Assembly: GCA_963662815.2 (NCBI GenBank)
Contig: CAXXWA010000025.1
Span: 62,001-126,000 of the forward strand
From: JAPPHA01 sp963662815
GTDB lineage: Bacteria > Pseudomonadota > Alphaproteobacteria > Rhodobacterales > Rhodobacteraceae
Reading direction: 5' to 3'
DNA length: 64,000 nt
Both the position numbers and the translations under genes were made by a program. The notes beneath the pieces are model-generated. The model ran no database searches. It was not told the origin of the DNA and saw only the letters and a program-made list of their open reading frames with translations. Each line of letters begins with the position of its first letter. Position 1 is the first letter of the stretch. Shown here in pieces: positions 1-8,898 of this stretch.

Positions 1-355
1 CGACCGCGCGTGGACCGCTATCGCGGCAAATGACAACGCAAATCCAACCCGACAGGTCCTCGCAGCATGAGCCCAATAACGTCGCCATTTTGAATTTACA
101 CCCTTGCCTTGGCAAATGACATTGAGGGAACCGCCGCCGTACACAGCCGGGCCAGTTCCGGCCTACCAGGTCGGCGATCTTGTTCATGACGATCACATCG
201 CTCCCGAGAATCGGGGCAAGCTGGGCGTCGAGGATGGGATTCAGAAGTCCGATGTCCTGACAGGTCAGGCACGTCTGCAAATCCTGGAAGACAGCGATGC
301 CGGCTGTAGACCATTCGAAGGGGCCTACAACCCACCGAATCCATGGACGTCGCCC
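1..355 (-). pseudogene. unassigned open frame at left edge, probably a gene fragment
   Basis: One minus-strand frame is open from a TAA at 356-358 to the window edge and has no ATG near its beginning, so it looks like an internal piece of a gene. It contains the segment SDVIVMNKIADLV, which loosely resembles the NKxD-type nucleotide-binding stretch of CobW/HypB GTPases, after a CxxC pair (CLTCQD). That resemblance is weak and no function is assigned. An overlapping ATG-started frame at 96-344 has an arginine-rich translation and looks like a shadow. Confidence 0.2.
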
Positions 356-450
356 TTACGTGTTCCTCGTCCGCGAAAGTGCGTATCGGCCGGGTGCACG
401 GGAATCTGCAGGAATCCCTGTTTTCCTGTCACTTGTCAGTGACTTCGCAT

Positions 451-458
451 GCCCGAAG
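451..458. repeat. target-site duplication, left copy
   Basis: GCCCGAAG directly precedes the left inverted repeat of the IS66-type element and is repeated at 2330-2337 after the right one. IS66-family elements characteristically make 8-bp duplications, so this pair fixes the insertion boundaries. Confidence 0.9.
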
Positions 459-2329
459 GTAATAGGGGCAACTTTCCGGGAATTGCCGCCGGGCCCGAGG
501 GGGCGTGTCAGGCTGCGGCGCGCTGCCTGACGAGGTCGGCGAGCCTCGGCACGTCGGGAGCGCCGGCAACGCCGAGGCGGCTCCTCAGGTAGTCCCAATA
601 CGGCACGCCGAGCTTCCTGCAGGTCTTCTTCGCTCCGATATAGGCATCGCGCGCCGCCCGCCCGGCATCGCTCCGCGTCCCGAACGAGACCTTGCGCCGG
701 GTGACGTAGTCCCGGATGTCGTTCTCGACCCTGTTGGTGTGGAGCGGCGTCTCCGGACGGTCGAGCACGCGCAGGAGCTCGTCCCGGTTCGCCGCCAGCC
801 TTTCGAGCAGCCGGTCGAGGCTGGCGTAGCCGGCGGCCGTGCCGAAGATCCGGTCGAACCGCCGCTGCATGACGAGCTTGCGCAGCGGAGTGGGACGCTT
901 CCGGTAGCGGCAGAGGCTGCGGTACAGCCTCCATACCCTGTCAAGCACCTTGTCGACCCGTTCATGCTGGTACGGGGCGCTTCCGTTCAGCTTGGCGATG
1001 TTCCGCTCGGCGTGGAGCCAGCAGAGCGCGTGGAGGTCGCCGACGTTGAACTGCCCGGCGTCGTCGACCGGGATCACGGTTCCGGCAATGCGTCCCGCAT
1101 CGCGGATCGTCCCCCAGAGGGCGCCCTCCGTGGCGATCTTCGCCGGATCGGGCGACACCGTCATCCCGGCAATGCCCAGCGCCTCCAGATGGGCCCGCCA
1201 GCCGTCGCCGTCGCCGAAGCGCCGCCGCTCGTGGCCGGCGAGAAGGTCGATCACCCTTCCCGACAGGTTCCGCTTCCGCATGTATTCGAGCGCGGCGTCG
1301 TTTATGGTGCAATCTTCCTCTCCCGCGCAGGGACGCTCGAGGAAGTCGAGGCGGCTCTTCGAGCCGGTCGACCGGAAATGCACGAAGAAATCGTTGCCGA
1401 TCGCCGTGCAGTACCCGTTCCCGGCCTTGTGGCGGGCGCCGGTGTCGTCGACGTTGATCCACGCCGCCGTCTCCAGGCCGGCCCGCAGCACCTCCTCCTG
1501 CTCCCCGGCGATGCCCCCGGCATCCGCGGTCGGGAAGCGCCCCACCTGGCGCTCGGAGACGTCCAGGCCGATCGCGGCCGGCATCTCCGCGATCCGTCCC
1601 GCCGTCGACTGGCACTGGTGGCACGGCATGATGGCCAGGGCCTTGACGCAGGGGCCGTACTGCTCGCGTCCGGCCGCCGCCCCCGGCGGCAGCGGCGCCA
1701 CATGCCGGGAGCCGTCGGGAAACTCCCAGACCTCGCGGCGATAGACAACCTCTTCGGCGCAGAGCACGATGTCGCGGACCGTGTGGTCCTGATAGCCCTT
1801 GTGCACCGCGCCCTCGGGCACGTTCCCGAGGCTCACGGTCTCCTCGCGGCGGCGCAGGTTCGGGTTCCGGCGCCGCGGGCCGCGGCCTCTCTTCCTCTTT
1901 TCCTTCTCCGACCGGCCGGACCCGGAGGAGCCCGGCGGCGGGCCGTCCCCGTCCCCGTCCGATGCGCCGGGGCTGTTCGGCTTCAGGTCCGGACGGCGCG
2001 GGAGCTTCTTCAGCCGCCTGATCTCGTCCTCGAGCTCCCGGACCCTTTCGGCCTGCCCGGCGAGCCGCCTGTCCTGCTCGGCAAGCTGCGCGTCCCTATC
2101 GGCAAGCTGCGCGTCCCTATCGGCAAGCCGGCCGGCAAGGTCGGCGAGCTGCGCGTCCCTCTCGGCGAGAAGGGCCCGGATGGCCGAAAGCTCCGCCCTG
2201 AGCGCTGCAAGGCCGGCAGCCGCCTGGCGACCTGTTTCCGAATCATCCATGCCCCCTTGGAATCAGAAAACGATTCGGGAGGGAATCCCCTGAATCCTGC
2301 CGCAATTCCCGGAAAGTTGCCCCTATTAC
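459..2329 (-). mobile_element. complete IS66-family insertion sequence
   Basis: The element is 1871 bp with perfect 28-bp inverted repeats at 459-486 and 2302-2329. Both begin GTAA, as is usual for IS66, and they are flanked by the 8-bp direct repeat GCCCGAAG. It carries a single long transposase gene and no tnpA/tnpB accessory genes, which fits the single-gene ISBst12-type subgroup. Intact ends and an unchanged duplication imply a recent insertion. It lies about 30 bp beyond the stop of groEL. A diverged, 5'-truncated relative is at 17067-17720. Confidence 0.92.
508..2250 (-). CDS. IS66-family transposase (TnpC type)
   Basis: This 580-residue DDE transposase cuts and joins the element's ends. 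The N-terminal third is a coiled coil (about residues 20-80) built on repeats of ADRDAQL; the underlying 21-bp unit is tandemly duplicated at 2080-2121. A basic linker follows, then the IS66 catalytic core. Likely catalytic residues are the Asp of NVDDTGARH, an Asp in PVDDAGQFNVGD, and the Glu of NRVENDIRD near residue 510. CWLHAERNIAKL is the typical IS66 motif. The frame is intact from the ATG at 2250 to the stop at 508, and both ends of the element are present, so it may be active. The long plus-strand frame across it (505-2394) is a shadow produced by high GC. Confidence 0.92.
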   Translation of the reverse strand: MDDSETGRQAAAGLAALRAELSAIRALLAERDAQLADLAGRLADRDAQLADRDAQLAEQDRRLAGQAERVRELEDEIRRLKKLPRRPDLKPNSPGASDGDGDGPPPGSSGSGRSEKEKRKRGRGPRRRNPNLRRREETVSLGNVPEGAVHKGYQDHTVRDIVLCAEEVVYRREVWEFPDGSRHVAPLPPGAAAGREQYGPCVKALAIMPCHQCQSTAGRIAEMPAAIGLDVSERQVGRFPTADAGGIAGEQEEVLRAGLETAAWINVDDTGARHKAGNGYCTAIGNDFFVHFRSTGSKSRLDFLERPCAGEEDCTINDAALEYMRKRNLSGRVIDLLAGHERRRFGDGDGWRAHLEALGIAGMTVSPDPAKIATEGALWGTIRDAGRIAGTVIPVDDAGQFNVGDLHALCWLHAERNIAKLNGSAPYQHERVDKVLDRVWRLYRSLCRYRKRPTPLRKLVMQRRFDRIFGTAAGYASLDRLLERLAANRDELLRVLDRPETPLHTNRVENDIRDYVTRRKVSFGTRSDAGRAARDAYIGAKKTCRKLGVPYWDYLRSRLGVAGAPDVPRLADLVRQRAAA

Positions 2330-2337
2330 GCCCGAAG
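2330..2337. repeat. target-site duplication, right copy
   Basis: GCCCGAAG follows the right inverted repeat of the IS66-type element and matches 451-458. Confidence 0.9.
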
Positions 2338-2368
2338 GCATCGTGGACCGTTCCCATCGGAACGCGAA

Positions 2369-4003
2369 TCAGAACGCGTCGCTCATGTACCTGAATTCGT
2401 CGTCGATCGGGGAGCTGGGTACCTGAAGCGGACCGCGATACACCAGAGCCTCGGTCGTGACCGCCAGGCTCGCCAGGGAGGCTGCAGCCTGCAAGGCAGT
2501 GCGGACGACCTTTGCGGCATCAATGATTCCCGCATCCACCATGTCGACCTCGCGCCCGTTCCTGACGTCGAATCCGATCTTTCCGTCCGAGAGGGCGGAC
2601 AGGCGCGCCACAACCGCCGACCCCTCATGTCCCGCATTTTCGGCGATACAGCGCGCTGGTTCGCAAAGAGCTCTCCCGACGATGTCAATTCCCGCCCTTT
2701 GGCCTATGTTCGCCGGGTCGATCCCGTCCAGAACCCGTGCCGCCTGGAGTAGAGCAGCACCGCCACCGGGAAGATATCCTTCCTCCATCGTCGCTCGTGA
2801 GGAACGCAGGGCGTTGTCGAACCGGTCGCGGCGTTCCTTGACCTCGTCTTCCGAGCCGCCTCCGACCCGGATTACTGCGATCCCGCCAGCCAGTCTCGCG
2901 AGACGCTCCGACAGCCACTTGCGGTCATCGTCGGAAACGGTGTGCTTGGCTTGCTCCCGTATGGCCGTGCAGCGGTCGCCGATCTCACGGGAATGACCGC
3001 CGCCATCGACGATGCAGGTCTTGCCAGCAGTCACAGAAACGCGCCGCGCCTGCCCGAGGTGCTCGATGCCGGCATTCGCGGGGGCCAAGCCCAGTTCTTC
3101 TGCAAGGACCGTTGCCCCCGTCACGGCGGCGATGTCCCCGAGCAAGGCATTTCGCCGTTCTCCGAAGGCCGGGCCCTTGACGGCCGCCGCCTGCAGGGCG
3201 CCGTTCTCCGTGTTGACAAGGAGCATGCTCAGCGCCTCGCCCTCGATGCTCTCGGCGATCACAAGAAATGGACGCCCGTTTTCATAGACGTCGTCGAACA
3301 GTTGCAAGAGCGGCTGGAACTCAGATAGCTTGTCCTGGCTGACCAGGATCAACGGGTCTTCCAGTTCGCAGATGCCGGTCGCCCTGTCGGTCATGAAGTG
3401 ATGCGACACATAACCTTGCTTGAATTCGAAGCCCTGGGCTACGGTCATTGTTGTTTCCAGGCTGTGGCCTGCCTCCACCGTGATTGCGCCTTCGGAGCCG
3501 GCGGATTCGAGCGCCTCTGCGACGATCCTTGCGATCTCCGCGTCTCCGTTGGCGGCAATGCGTGCAACGCTCTCGATCTCGTCTCGCGTCCCGATCCTTC
3601 GCGCGCGTGCGCCAAGCGTTTCGACGACCTTGGAGACTGCGATGCCGATTCCGCGGCGAAGGTCCATGGGATTGAGGCCGGCTGCCACGGCCCTGATGCC
3701 GTCCCGAACCATGGTGTTGCAGAGAACGGCCGTTGTTGTCGTGCCGTCGCCGACTTCGTCGCTGACCTTGACCGCCGCGCCGCGCAGCAGTGCGGCACCG
3801 ATGTTGACGAACGGGTCGTCAAATTCCATCATCCTTGCGACGGCGACCCCATCCTTGCTGATTCGTCCGCCGTAGTCCCTTTCGAGAAATACGTTGCGGC
3901 CGAGGGGTCCGAAGGTGACGCTGACAGCGCGGCCGGCGATGTCGATTCCATGGAGCATTCTGTGTCGGGCGTGCCCACCGAAAACGATCTTGCTTGCAGA
4001 CAT
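2369..4003 (-). CDS. groEL: chaperonin GroEL (Hsp60), orphan copy
   Basis: This 544-residue group I chaperonin subunit would assemble into 14-mers and refold proteins with a GroES cap in the cytosol. The ATP site is visible as GDGTTTT and KDGVAVAR, with the Asp of RFDNALRSSRA matching the catalytic Asp of GroEL and followed by LPGGGAAL. The apical-domain stretch YVSHHFMTD aligns with the substrate-binding region. An in-frame ATG at 4060 would add 19 residues, but homology begins at MSASKIVFGGHARHRML, so the start at 4003 is preferred. Unusual points: there is no groES beside it, the C-terminus ends DEFRYMSDAF without the flexible GGM repeats, and the sequence is well diverged from housekeeping GroEL. 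It is probably a secondary, specialised copy (inference). Confidence 0.9.
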   Translation of the reverse strand: MSASKIVFGGHARHRMLHGIDIAGRAVSVTFGPLGRNVFLERDYGGRISKDGVAVARMMEFDDPFVNIGAALLRGAAVKVSDEVGDGTTTTAVLCNTMVRDGIRAVAAGLNPMDLRRGIGIAVSKVVETLGARARRIGTRDEIESVARIAANGDAEIARIVAEALESAGSEGAITVEAGHSLETTMTVAQGFEFKQGYVSHHFMTDRATGICELEDPLILVSQDKLSEFQPLLQLFDDVYENGRPFLVIAESIEGEALSMLLVNTENGALQAAAVKGPAFGERRNALLGDIAAVTGATVLAEELGLAPANAGIEHLGQARRVSVTAGKTCIVDGGGHSREIGDRCTAIREQAKHTVSDDDRKWLSERLARLAGGIAVIRVGGGSEDEVKERRDRFDNALRSSRATMEEGYLPGGGAALLQAARVLDGIDPANIGQRAGIDIVGRALCEPARCIAENAGHEGSAVVARLSALSDGKIGFDVRNGREVDMVDAGIIDAAKVVRTALQAAASLASLAVTTEALVYRGPLQVPSSPIDDEFRYMSDAF

Positions 4004-4107
4004 GAAACCCCCGCCCGATAGAATGCGGCGCAGACTTGCATTTTCCGCCTTCGATGACAATTGTCCCGGTCATTACGGGTTTCCCGTGATCGGGCCCGGT
4101 GGACTAT

Positions 4108-4981
4108 GCTAGGCACTGTACCCAAAACATTTGACATTACTGCGGGAAACTGTCCAGACAAGGAGTTCGAGGCATGAGCGGCGACCGGCACGACATGACG
4201 GATGCGGAACGGGAAATCCTCCGTTCCGTGATTCCCGGAAGCACCAGGGCCCGAAGCGGGTGCATGAAAGGCGGGTGACGGACGGCATCCTCTTCGTGCC
4301 GTGCACCCGGCACGCCGTGGCGCGACCTCGCGGAGCGCTGCGGTCCCTGCGCGACCTGCTTCAGCCGCTGGAGCAGGAACGGCCTCAAGGAAAGGATCAT
4401 GGCGAAGCTTCAGGAACTTGCGGAAGGCGGCGACAGCGACGGCAGCGGGGAGCTTCGCCTGCGCATGGTGGATTCCTCGTCGATCCGCGTCCGCAGGCAC
4501 GGCGCGGGCGCGTCCCGGGATGGCGAGCCTCCCGAGGCCGGGACGAGCCGCGGCGGCCGGACCGCGAAGGTTCGCACCGGCACCGACGGGAACGAGCTGG
4601 CGAGGGCCGTGCTACCGGCCCCGGGACAGGCAGCCGGCTGCACGCAGGCCGGGGCGCTCCTTGAGGGGCTCGGGCCGGACGAGACGGCGACCGGCGACAG
4701 GGCTTATGGCAGCAACGCCATCCTGGACATGATCGCGGCGGCCGGAGCGACCGCGGCGACTCCGCCGAAGTCCAGCCGGAGCGGGCAGCGCGGGCCTGAT
4801 CGGGAGGCTTACCGGGAGCGCAACCTGGTCGAGAGATTCATCGGGAGGATCAGGGAGTTCCGAAGGGTTGCAACGCGCTGCGACAGGACCGCGCGCAGCT
4901 TCCTGTCCGCCGTGCGCCTGGCCGTCAGCCGGTTCCTGCTCCGGCGGGTCGCAAGCCGGTTAATTGAGTCCGCAGCCTAGC
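4108..4981 (+). mobile_element. IS5-family (IS427-like) insertion sequence, degraded
   Basis: This 874-bp unit is bounded by imperfect inverted repeats: GCTAGGC at 4108-4114 and its complement ending at 4981, with scattered matches further in. AT lies on both outer sides, which may be a 2-bp target duplication. Length and protein content fit the IS427 subgroup of IS5. It ends 36 bp before the start of the lyase gene at 5018, so it occupies that gene's promoter region. Confidence 0.65.
4174..4980 (+). pseudogene. IS5-family transposase, frameshifted
   Basis: The reading frame begins MSGDRHDMTDAEREIL at 4174 and breaks after about 34 codons. The homologous middle part (RRVTDGILF, then PWRDLAERCGP) lies in two other frames. 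The C-terminal part is open from 4399 and contains VDSSSIRVRRHGAG, GDRAYGSNAI and ERNLVERFIGRI, which match the DDE core of IS427-type transposases. At least two frameshifts separate the pieces. IS427-type elements often use two frames naturally, but three frames here indicate decay. Confidence 0.75.
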
Positions 4982-5017
4982 ATGTGTCTTGCCGCAGAAT
5001 GATCGGGAGAAGCTTAG

Positions 5018-6526
5018 ATGAACCAGGATAACACCGCTCACCAGGGCACGTTGTTGACGGAAGCCCGCCTCAAGGCGCCACCGTCGTCGCAACTTATCCA
5101 GTATACGCACGCGCCGAGACTCTTGCGGGAGAAGAAACGGTTCACCCAGTTCCTGAGGGTCGACATGGCCCACACAGCGATGCTCGTCGAAGAGGGCATC
5201 CTCTCCCGGGAAGACGGCGGGAGAATCCTGAAGAGGCTGCGCGTCCTCTCGGACCTCGGGGCCGGGAACTTTCGAACCGAACCCGCCAAGGGCAGTTTTC
5301 TGTTGCAGGTCGAAGATTTCCTCTTCGATGAACTGGGAGAGGACGTCGGCGGCCGCATGCATACGGGGCGGAGCCGCATAGACCAGGGCGCAACGGTCGA
5401 ACGCCTGTACGCCCGGGATCGCCTGCTCGAAGTCGCCGACCAGCTTGTCGGCCTGCAGGCCGCAGTGTGCGGGCTGGCCTCGAAAAACACGACTTCGATC
5501 ATGCCGGGTTATACCCACATGCAGCATGCGCAGCCGTGGGTCTTCGGTCACTACCTGCTTGGCGTCTTTCATGCTTTCTCGGAACACTTCGACCGCCTTG
5601 TCGCTGCCTACGAACGGACCAACCTCAATCCCCTCGGCACCGTCGGTCTCTCGGGGACGTCATGGCCGCTCAACCGTGACAGGACGACCGAATTTCTCGC
5701 CTTCTCAGGCCTCGTAGACAATGCGCGCTTGGCACTGGAAGAATACTATGCGGTAGAGATCATGGCGGTTCTTTCCTTCATCATGTCAAGCGTCAACGAT
5801 CTCGCCTCTGACTTCCACCTGTGGTCCGGATTCGAGTTCGGCTTTGTGGAGACGGCGGATTCCTACTGCGGGTCCAGCAGTATTTTTCCGCAGAAGAAGA
5901 ACCCCTATGCCCTGGAAACCATCAAGAAGGAGGCGGGAATCTCGACCACCTGGATGGCATCAGCGTTGTCCTCCTTCCGAACCGAGGGATCGGGCGATCA
6001 CGCGCCCCGGCGCGTTCTCCAGGTCGACGACGGCCTTGAGGTCACCGAGAACATGCTGGACTACCTTGCTGGCGTCGTCGATACGCTCATCGTGCACAAG
6101 GATCGCATGCGTGTCCTCGCCACCAGCAATTGGTCGACATCCAGCAACCTCGCCGATGAAATCGTTCGCGCGACCGGGCTTTCCTATCGTCAGACCCACC
6201 ACGCCGTGGCCCGGATGGTGCGCCTCGCCATCGAACGTCGAATTCGTCCGGTCGAGGTGACGGCGGACCTTCTGGACGAAGCCGCTCTAGAGACCATTGG
6301 CCGAACCCTTGATCTCGATACAGGCAGCATTCGCCTGGCGCTGGACGCGGAGGAGTTCATCCGGACCCGCGTTACTGTCGGCAGCCCGAATCAGGCCGAG
6401 ATCAGGCGTCTGCTCGGCAGCGCCCGGAGACGGCAGGGCCGTGAACGGCGTTGGATCGCCAGGCAAAGGCGCGCAATTGCGGACGCCCAGGGTAAACTTG
6501 ACGTTGCCATGGACCGGATCTGCTGA
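5018..6526 (+). CDS. argininosuccinate lyase-like enzyme (fumarase/aspartase superfamily)
   Basis: This 502-residue cytosolic enzyme is expected to eliminate fumarate from an N-succinyl-type substrate, as argininosuccinate lyase does in making arginine. Superfamily motifs are present: GGRMHTGRSR, MPGYTHMQHAQP with the catalytic His, and GSSSIFPQKKNP, the flexible signature loop with the catalytic Ser. It departs from true ArgH at RSRID, where ArgH has RSRND, so an Asn that contacts substrate in that family is Ile here. It also sits beside a solute importer rather than arginine genes. A related superfamily member, ethylenediamine-disuccinate lyase, shows that such proteins can act on other N-succinyl compounds. 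A GGGAGAAG site precedes the ATG. The substrate is unknown. Confidence 0.8.
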   Translation: MNQDNTAHQGTLLTEARLKAPPSSQLIQYTHAPRLLREKKRFTQFLRVDMAHTAMLVEEGILSREDGGRILKRLRVLSDLGAGNFRTEPAKGSFLLQVEDFLFDELGEDVGGRMHTGRSRIDQGATVERLYARDRLLEVADQLVGLQAAVCGLASKNTTSIMPGYTHMQHAQPWVFGHYLLGVFHAFSEHFDRLVAAYERTNLNPLGTVGLSGTSWPLNRDRTTEFLAFSGLVDNARLALEEYYAVEIMAVLSFIMSSVNDLASDFHLWSGFEFGFVETADSYCGSSSIFPQKKNPYALETIKKEAGISTTWMASALSSFRTEGSGDHAPRRVLQVDDGLEVTENMLDYLAGVVDTLIVHKDRMRVLATSNWSTSSNLADEIVRATGLSYRQTHHAVARMVRLAIERRIRPVEVTADLLDEAALETIGRTLDLDTGSIRLALDAEEFIRTRVTVGSPNQAEIRRLLGSARRRQGRERRWIARQRRAIADAQGKLDVAMDRIC

Positions 6527-6532
6527 ACGCGC

Positions 6533-7759
6533 TCAGCCCGTCGATGGCAACCTGTCGCAGCGTGACAGCAGCGCAATGGAGAACGCGATGTAGCCGATCG
6601 CAATCCAGGCTATTGTTTCCATGGAAACGCCCCAGTCGAGCAATCCGCCGACGGAAAACACCGCCAGGGCGGAAATGGCAAGCATCAGTGCCTGGGCCAT
6701 GGCACGGATTCCGCCCAGATGCGCAACGCCGTACATCTCCGCCCAGAGCGCACCCATGGCAATCATCCACATTCCCGTCGAAACACCGGCACCACCAAGG
6801 TAGACGGGGACCACCCAGGGATGGTCGGAAATCGCCAACGCCAGCAGCCCGGCGACAAGCGGCAATGGGTAAAACGGCAGCAATCGCATGGAACCGTGGC
6901 GATCCACCATTCGGCCGAAGACTAGGGCCATGGCGACCTTGCCGATGGCATAGACGATGAACCCGCTGGAAAACCACGCGAGGTTCCAGCCCTTGGTTTC
7001 AACCAAGTGGACGTGGTGGAAGACAAAACCGGCCAGGACAAATGGCAGCGCGAGCACTGCGGGCATGACCAGATAGAACCGGATGTCTCCGAGGACCTCG
7101 CGGCGCGACCATTGCGGAAAGCCCTTTCCGGCCACCGCGACATCAGCTGCGGACGGCTTGAGAAACTGCCGGTGGCGATCTCCCGTTCCATGGAGCAACC
7201 AGATGACAACCGGCATGATGGCAACCGGGAACGTCACAGCGAGTATGACCCAGGCGAGCCGCCAACCGAATGCGTCCATGAGCAGCACTGCGGCGAGCGG
7301 GAACACGGCCGGACCCAATCCGTAACCCAGGCCGCCAATGCCCATGGCTTCGCCGCGCCGGTTGCCGAAGTGGCGGGCGAGACTGACAACCGCCGTGTGC
7401 ATGAACAGCCAGTCGCCGATCAGGCGGACGAAAAGGAGACCGACAACAAGCACGGCGACAACCTGTGATGCAGCGATCAGCAGACTGCCTGCGGCATACC
7501 CAAGGCACAATACCAGGCAGTAGACGCGCAGGTCTACGTAGTCGATCATCCGCCCCAGCCATACCAGCAGGGGTCCGCTGAGCAGCATCGTGAACGCGAA
7601 TATGAGACCAAGGTCGGCGTGGGAGAGGCCGAACTCGCCGCGAATGCTACTGCCGAAAAGGCCTATGAAGTAACCGCTTCCCAGTGTCGAAAGAGCCGTG
7701 AACAGCCAGCCGAAACACATGTATCGCCAGTGTTCGACGAAGAAACCCGCTGTGTTCAT
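6533..7759 (-). CDS. major facilitator superfamily transporter
   Basis: This 408-residue inner-membrane carrier has about twelve hydrophobic segments, starting with WLFTALSTLGSGYFIGLFG. An A-like loop (GRMIDYVD) follows segments 2-3 and a second copy (GRMVDRHGS) falls in the C-terminal half, typical of the two six-helix repeats of MFS proteins. Its start overlaps the stop of the upstream ABC ATPase by 4 bp (ATGA), so it is the last gene of the importer operon. It stops 6 bp from the end of the convergent lyase gene. The substrate is unknown; moving a breakdown product or the same solute is plausible. Confidence 0.85.
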   Translation of the reverse strand: MNTAGFFVEHWRYMCFGWLFTALSTLGSGYFIGLFGSSIRGEFGLSHADLGLIFAFTMLLSGPLLVWLGRMIDYVDLRVYCLVLCLGYAAGSLLIAASQVVAVLVVGLLFVRLIGDWLFMHTAVVSLARHFGNRRGEAMGIGGLGYGLGPAVFPLAAVLLMDAFGWRLAWVILAVTFPVAIMPVVIWLLHGTGDRHRQFLKPSAADVAVAGKGFPQWSRREVLGDIRFYLVMPAVLALPFVLAGFVFHHVHLVETKGWNLAWFSSGFIVYAIGKVAMALVFGRMVDRHGSMRLLPFYPLPLVAGLLALAISDHPWVVPVYLGGAGVSTGMWMIAMGALWAEMYGVAHLGGIRAMAQALMLAISALAVFSVGGLLDWGVSMETIAWIAIGYIAFSIALLSRCDRLPSTG

Positions 7760-8898
7760 CTGGACGGCGGCGAGGGTGTTTCGATGCGACCTTCGACTGG
7801 AAGGAGGATGGTGTCATCCGCGCTCCAGGCGACGTAGACCTCGCTGCCGGCTTCCGGTATCGCCTGCCCGGCGCGAGTAAGTTCCTGGACCACCATGCTG
7901 CTGCCGTCGGCCAGCCGAAGGTAGCTCTTGATGACGCCACCGAAGGTAATGGTGTCAACCATCCGGGCCGGAAACTTGTTGGGATGTTCATCCGGGTTTC
8001 CGGGCGGCAGCATGAACACGTTTTCCGGTCGCACCATGACCTTGACCGGCGTTCCGTTCTCGGCAAAGCCGCTGTCGCGCGTGCACCGGCACTGGCCGAC
8101 TGCCGTCGATACGATCACGGGTGGCCCGGAGTCCTCGACCGTACCGCCAAGGATGTTCGAATCCCCCAGGAATTCCGCGGAAAACGGCGAACGCGGGTGG
8201 AAATAGAGTTCGTCCGGCGTACCCATTTGCTCGATCCGCCCGTTGTTCAGCAGAACGATCCTGTCCGACATGGTCAACGCTTCTTCCTGGTCGTGTGTCA
8301 CGTAGAGGGCGGTAATGTCCAAACTGGCGTGGAGGCGCTTGAGTTCGAGCTGCATTTCCTCGCGCAGCTTCTTGTCCAATGCGCCAAGCGGTTCGTCCAT
8401 GAGGATGATTGCCGGATTGTAAACCAGGCAGCGAGCGATGGCGATGCGCTGCTGCTGGCCGCCCGACAGTTCGCTCGGCTTCCGCCGGGCCACTTCGGGA
8501 AGGCGCACCAACTCGAGCACTTTGGCAACCTTGGTCCTGATCACGCGCGACTCGAGCTTTCGGACCCTGAGCGGAAAGGCAATGTTTTCGAACACCGTCA
8601 TGTGGGGCATCAGCGCGTAGTTCTGGAAAACCATGCCCAGTCCCCGCTTGTTGGGCGGCATCTCAGTAATGTCCTGGCCGTCTATCCAGATTCGACCGGC
8701 GGTCGGTCCGACCATGCCGGATATCAGGTTGAGGATCGTCGTCTTCCCCGAACCGCTGGGCCCGAGCAGGGTGAGGAACTCGCTCCTGCGGACTTCCAGG
8801 TCGATTTCGGCAAGCGCGACAACGGTGCCATAGTGCTTGGTCACGTCTTGCAACCAGACCATGGGAGTCGCGGAATCGGAGTCATTCGGTCGAGTCAT
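7756..8898 (-). CDS. ABC importer ATPase, PotA/spermidine-putrescine type
   Basis: This 380-residue ATP-binding subunit energises uptake through the two neighbouring permeases. Walker A is GPSGSGKTT, the Q loop VFQNYALMPHMTV, the signature LSGGQQQRIAIAR, Walker B AIILMDEPLGALD and the H loop VTHDQEEAL. The last 120 residues form the TOBE-type regulatory domain usual in PotA/FbpC ATPases. It overlaps the upstream permease gene by 4 bp and the downstream MFS gene by 4 bp, so the operon is translationally coupled. Confidence 0.93.
   Translation of the reverse strand: MTRPNDSDSATPMVWLQDVTKHYGTVVALAEIDLEVRRSEFLTLLGPSGSGKTTILNLISGMVGPTAGRIWIDGQDITEMPPNKRGLGMVFQNYALMPHMTVFENIAFPLRVRKLESRVIRTKVAKVLELVRLPEVARRKPSELSGGQQQRIAIARCLVYNPAIILMDEPLGALDKKLREEMQLELKRLHASLDITALYVTHDQEEALTMSDRIVLLNNGRIEQMGTPDELYFHPRSPFSAEFLGDSNILGGTVEDSGPPVIVSTAVGQCRCTRDSGFAENGTPVKVMVRPENVFMLPPGNPDEHPNKFPARMVDTITFGGVIKSYLRLADGSSMVVQELTRAGQAIPEAGSEVYVAWSADDTILLPVEGRIETPSPPSR

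Noticed and set aside
505..2394. A 629-codon plus-strand frame across the IS66 element
   Set aside because: It is exactly antisense to the transposase, has no family resemblance and an Arg/Pro/Ala-heavy translation, as expected from GC-rich shadows.
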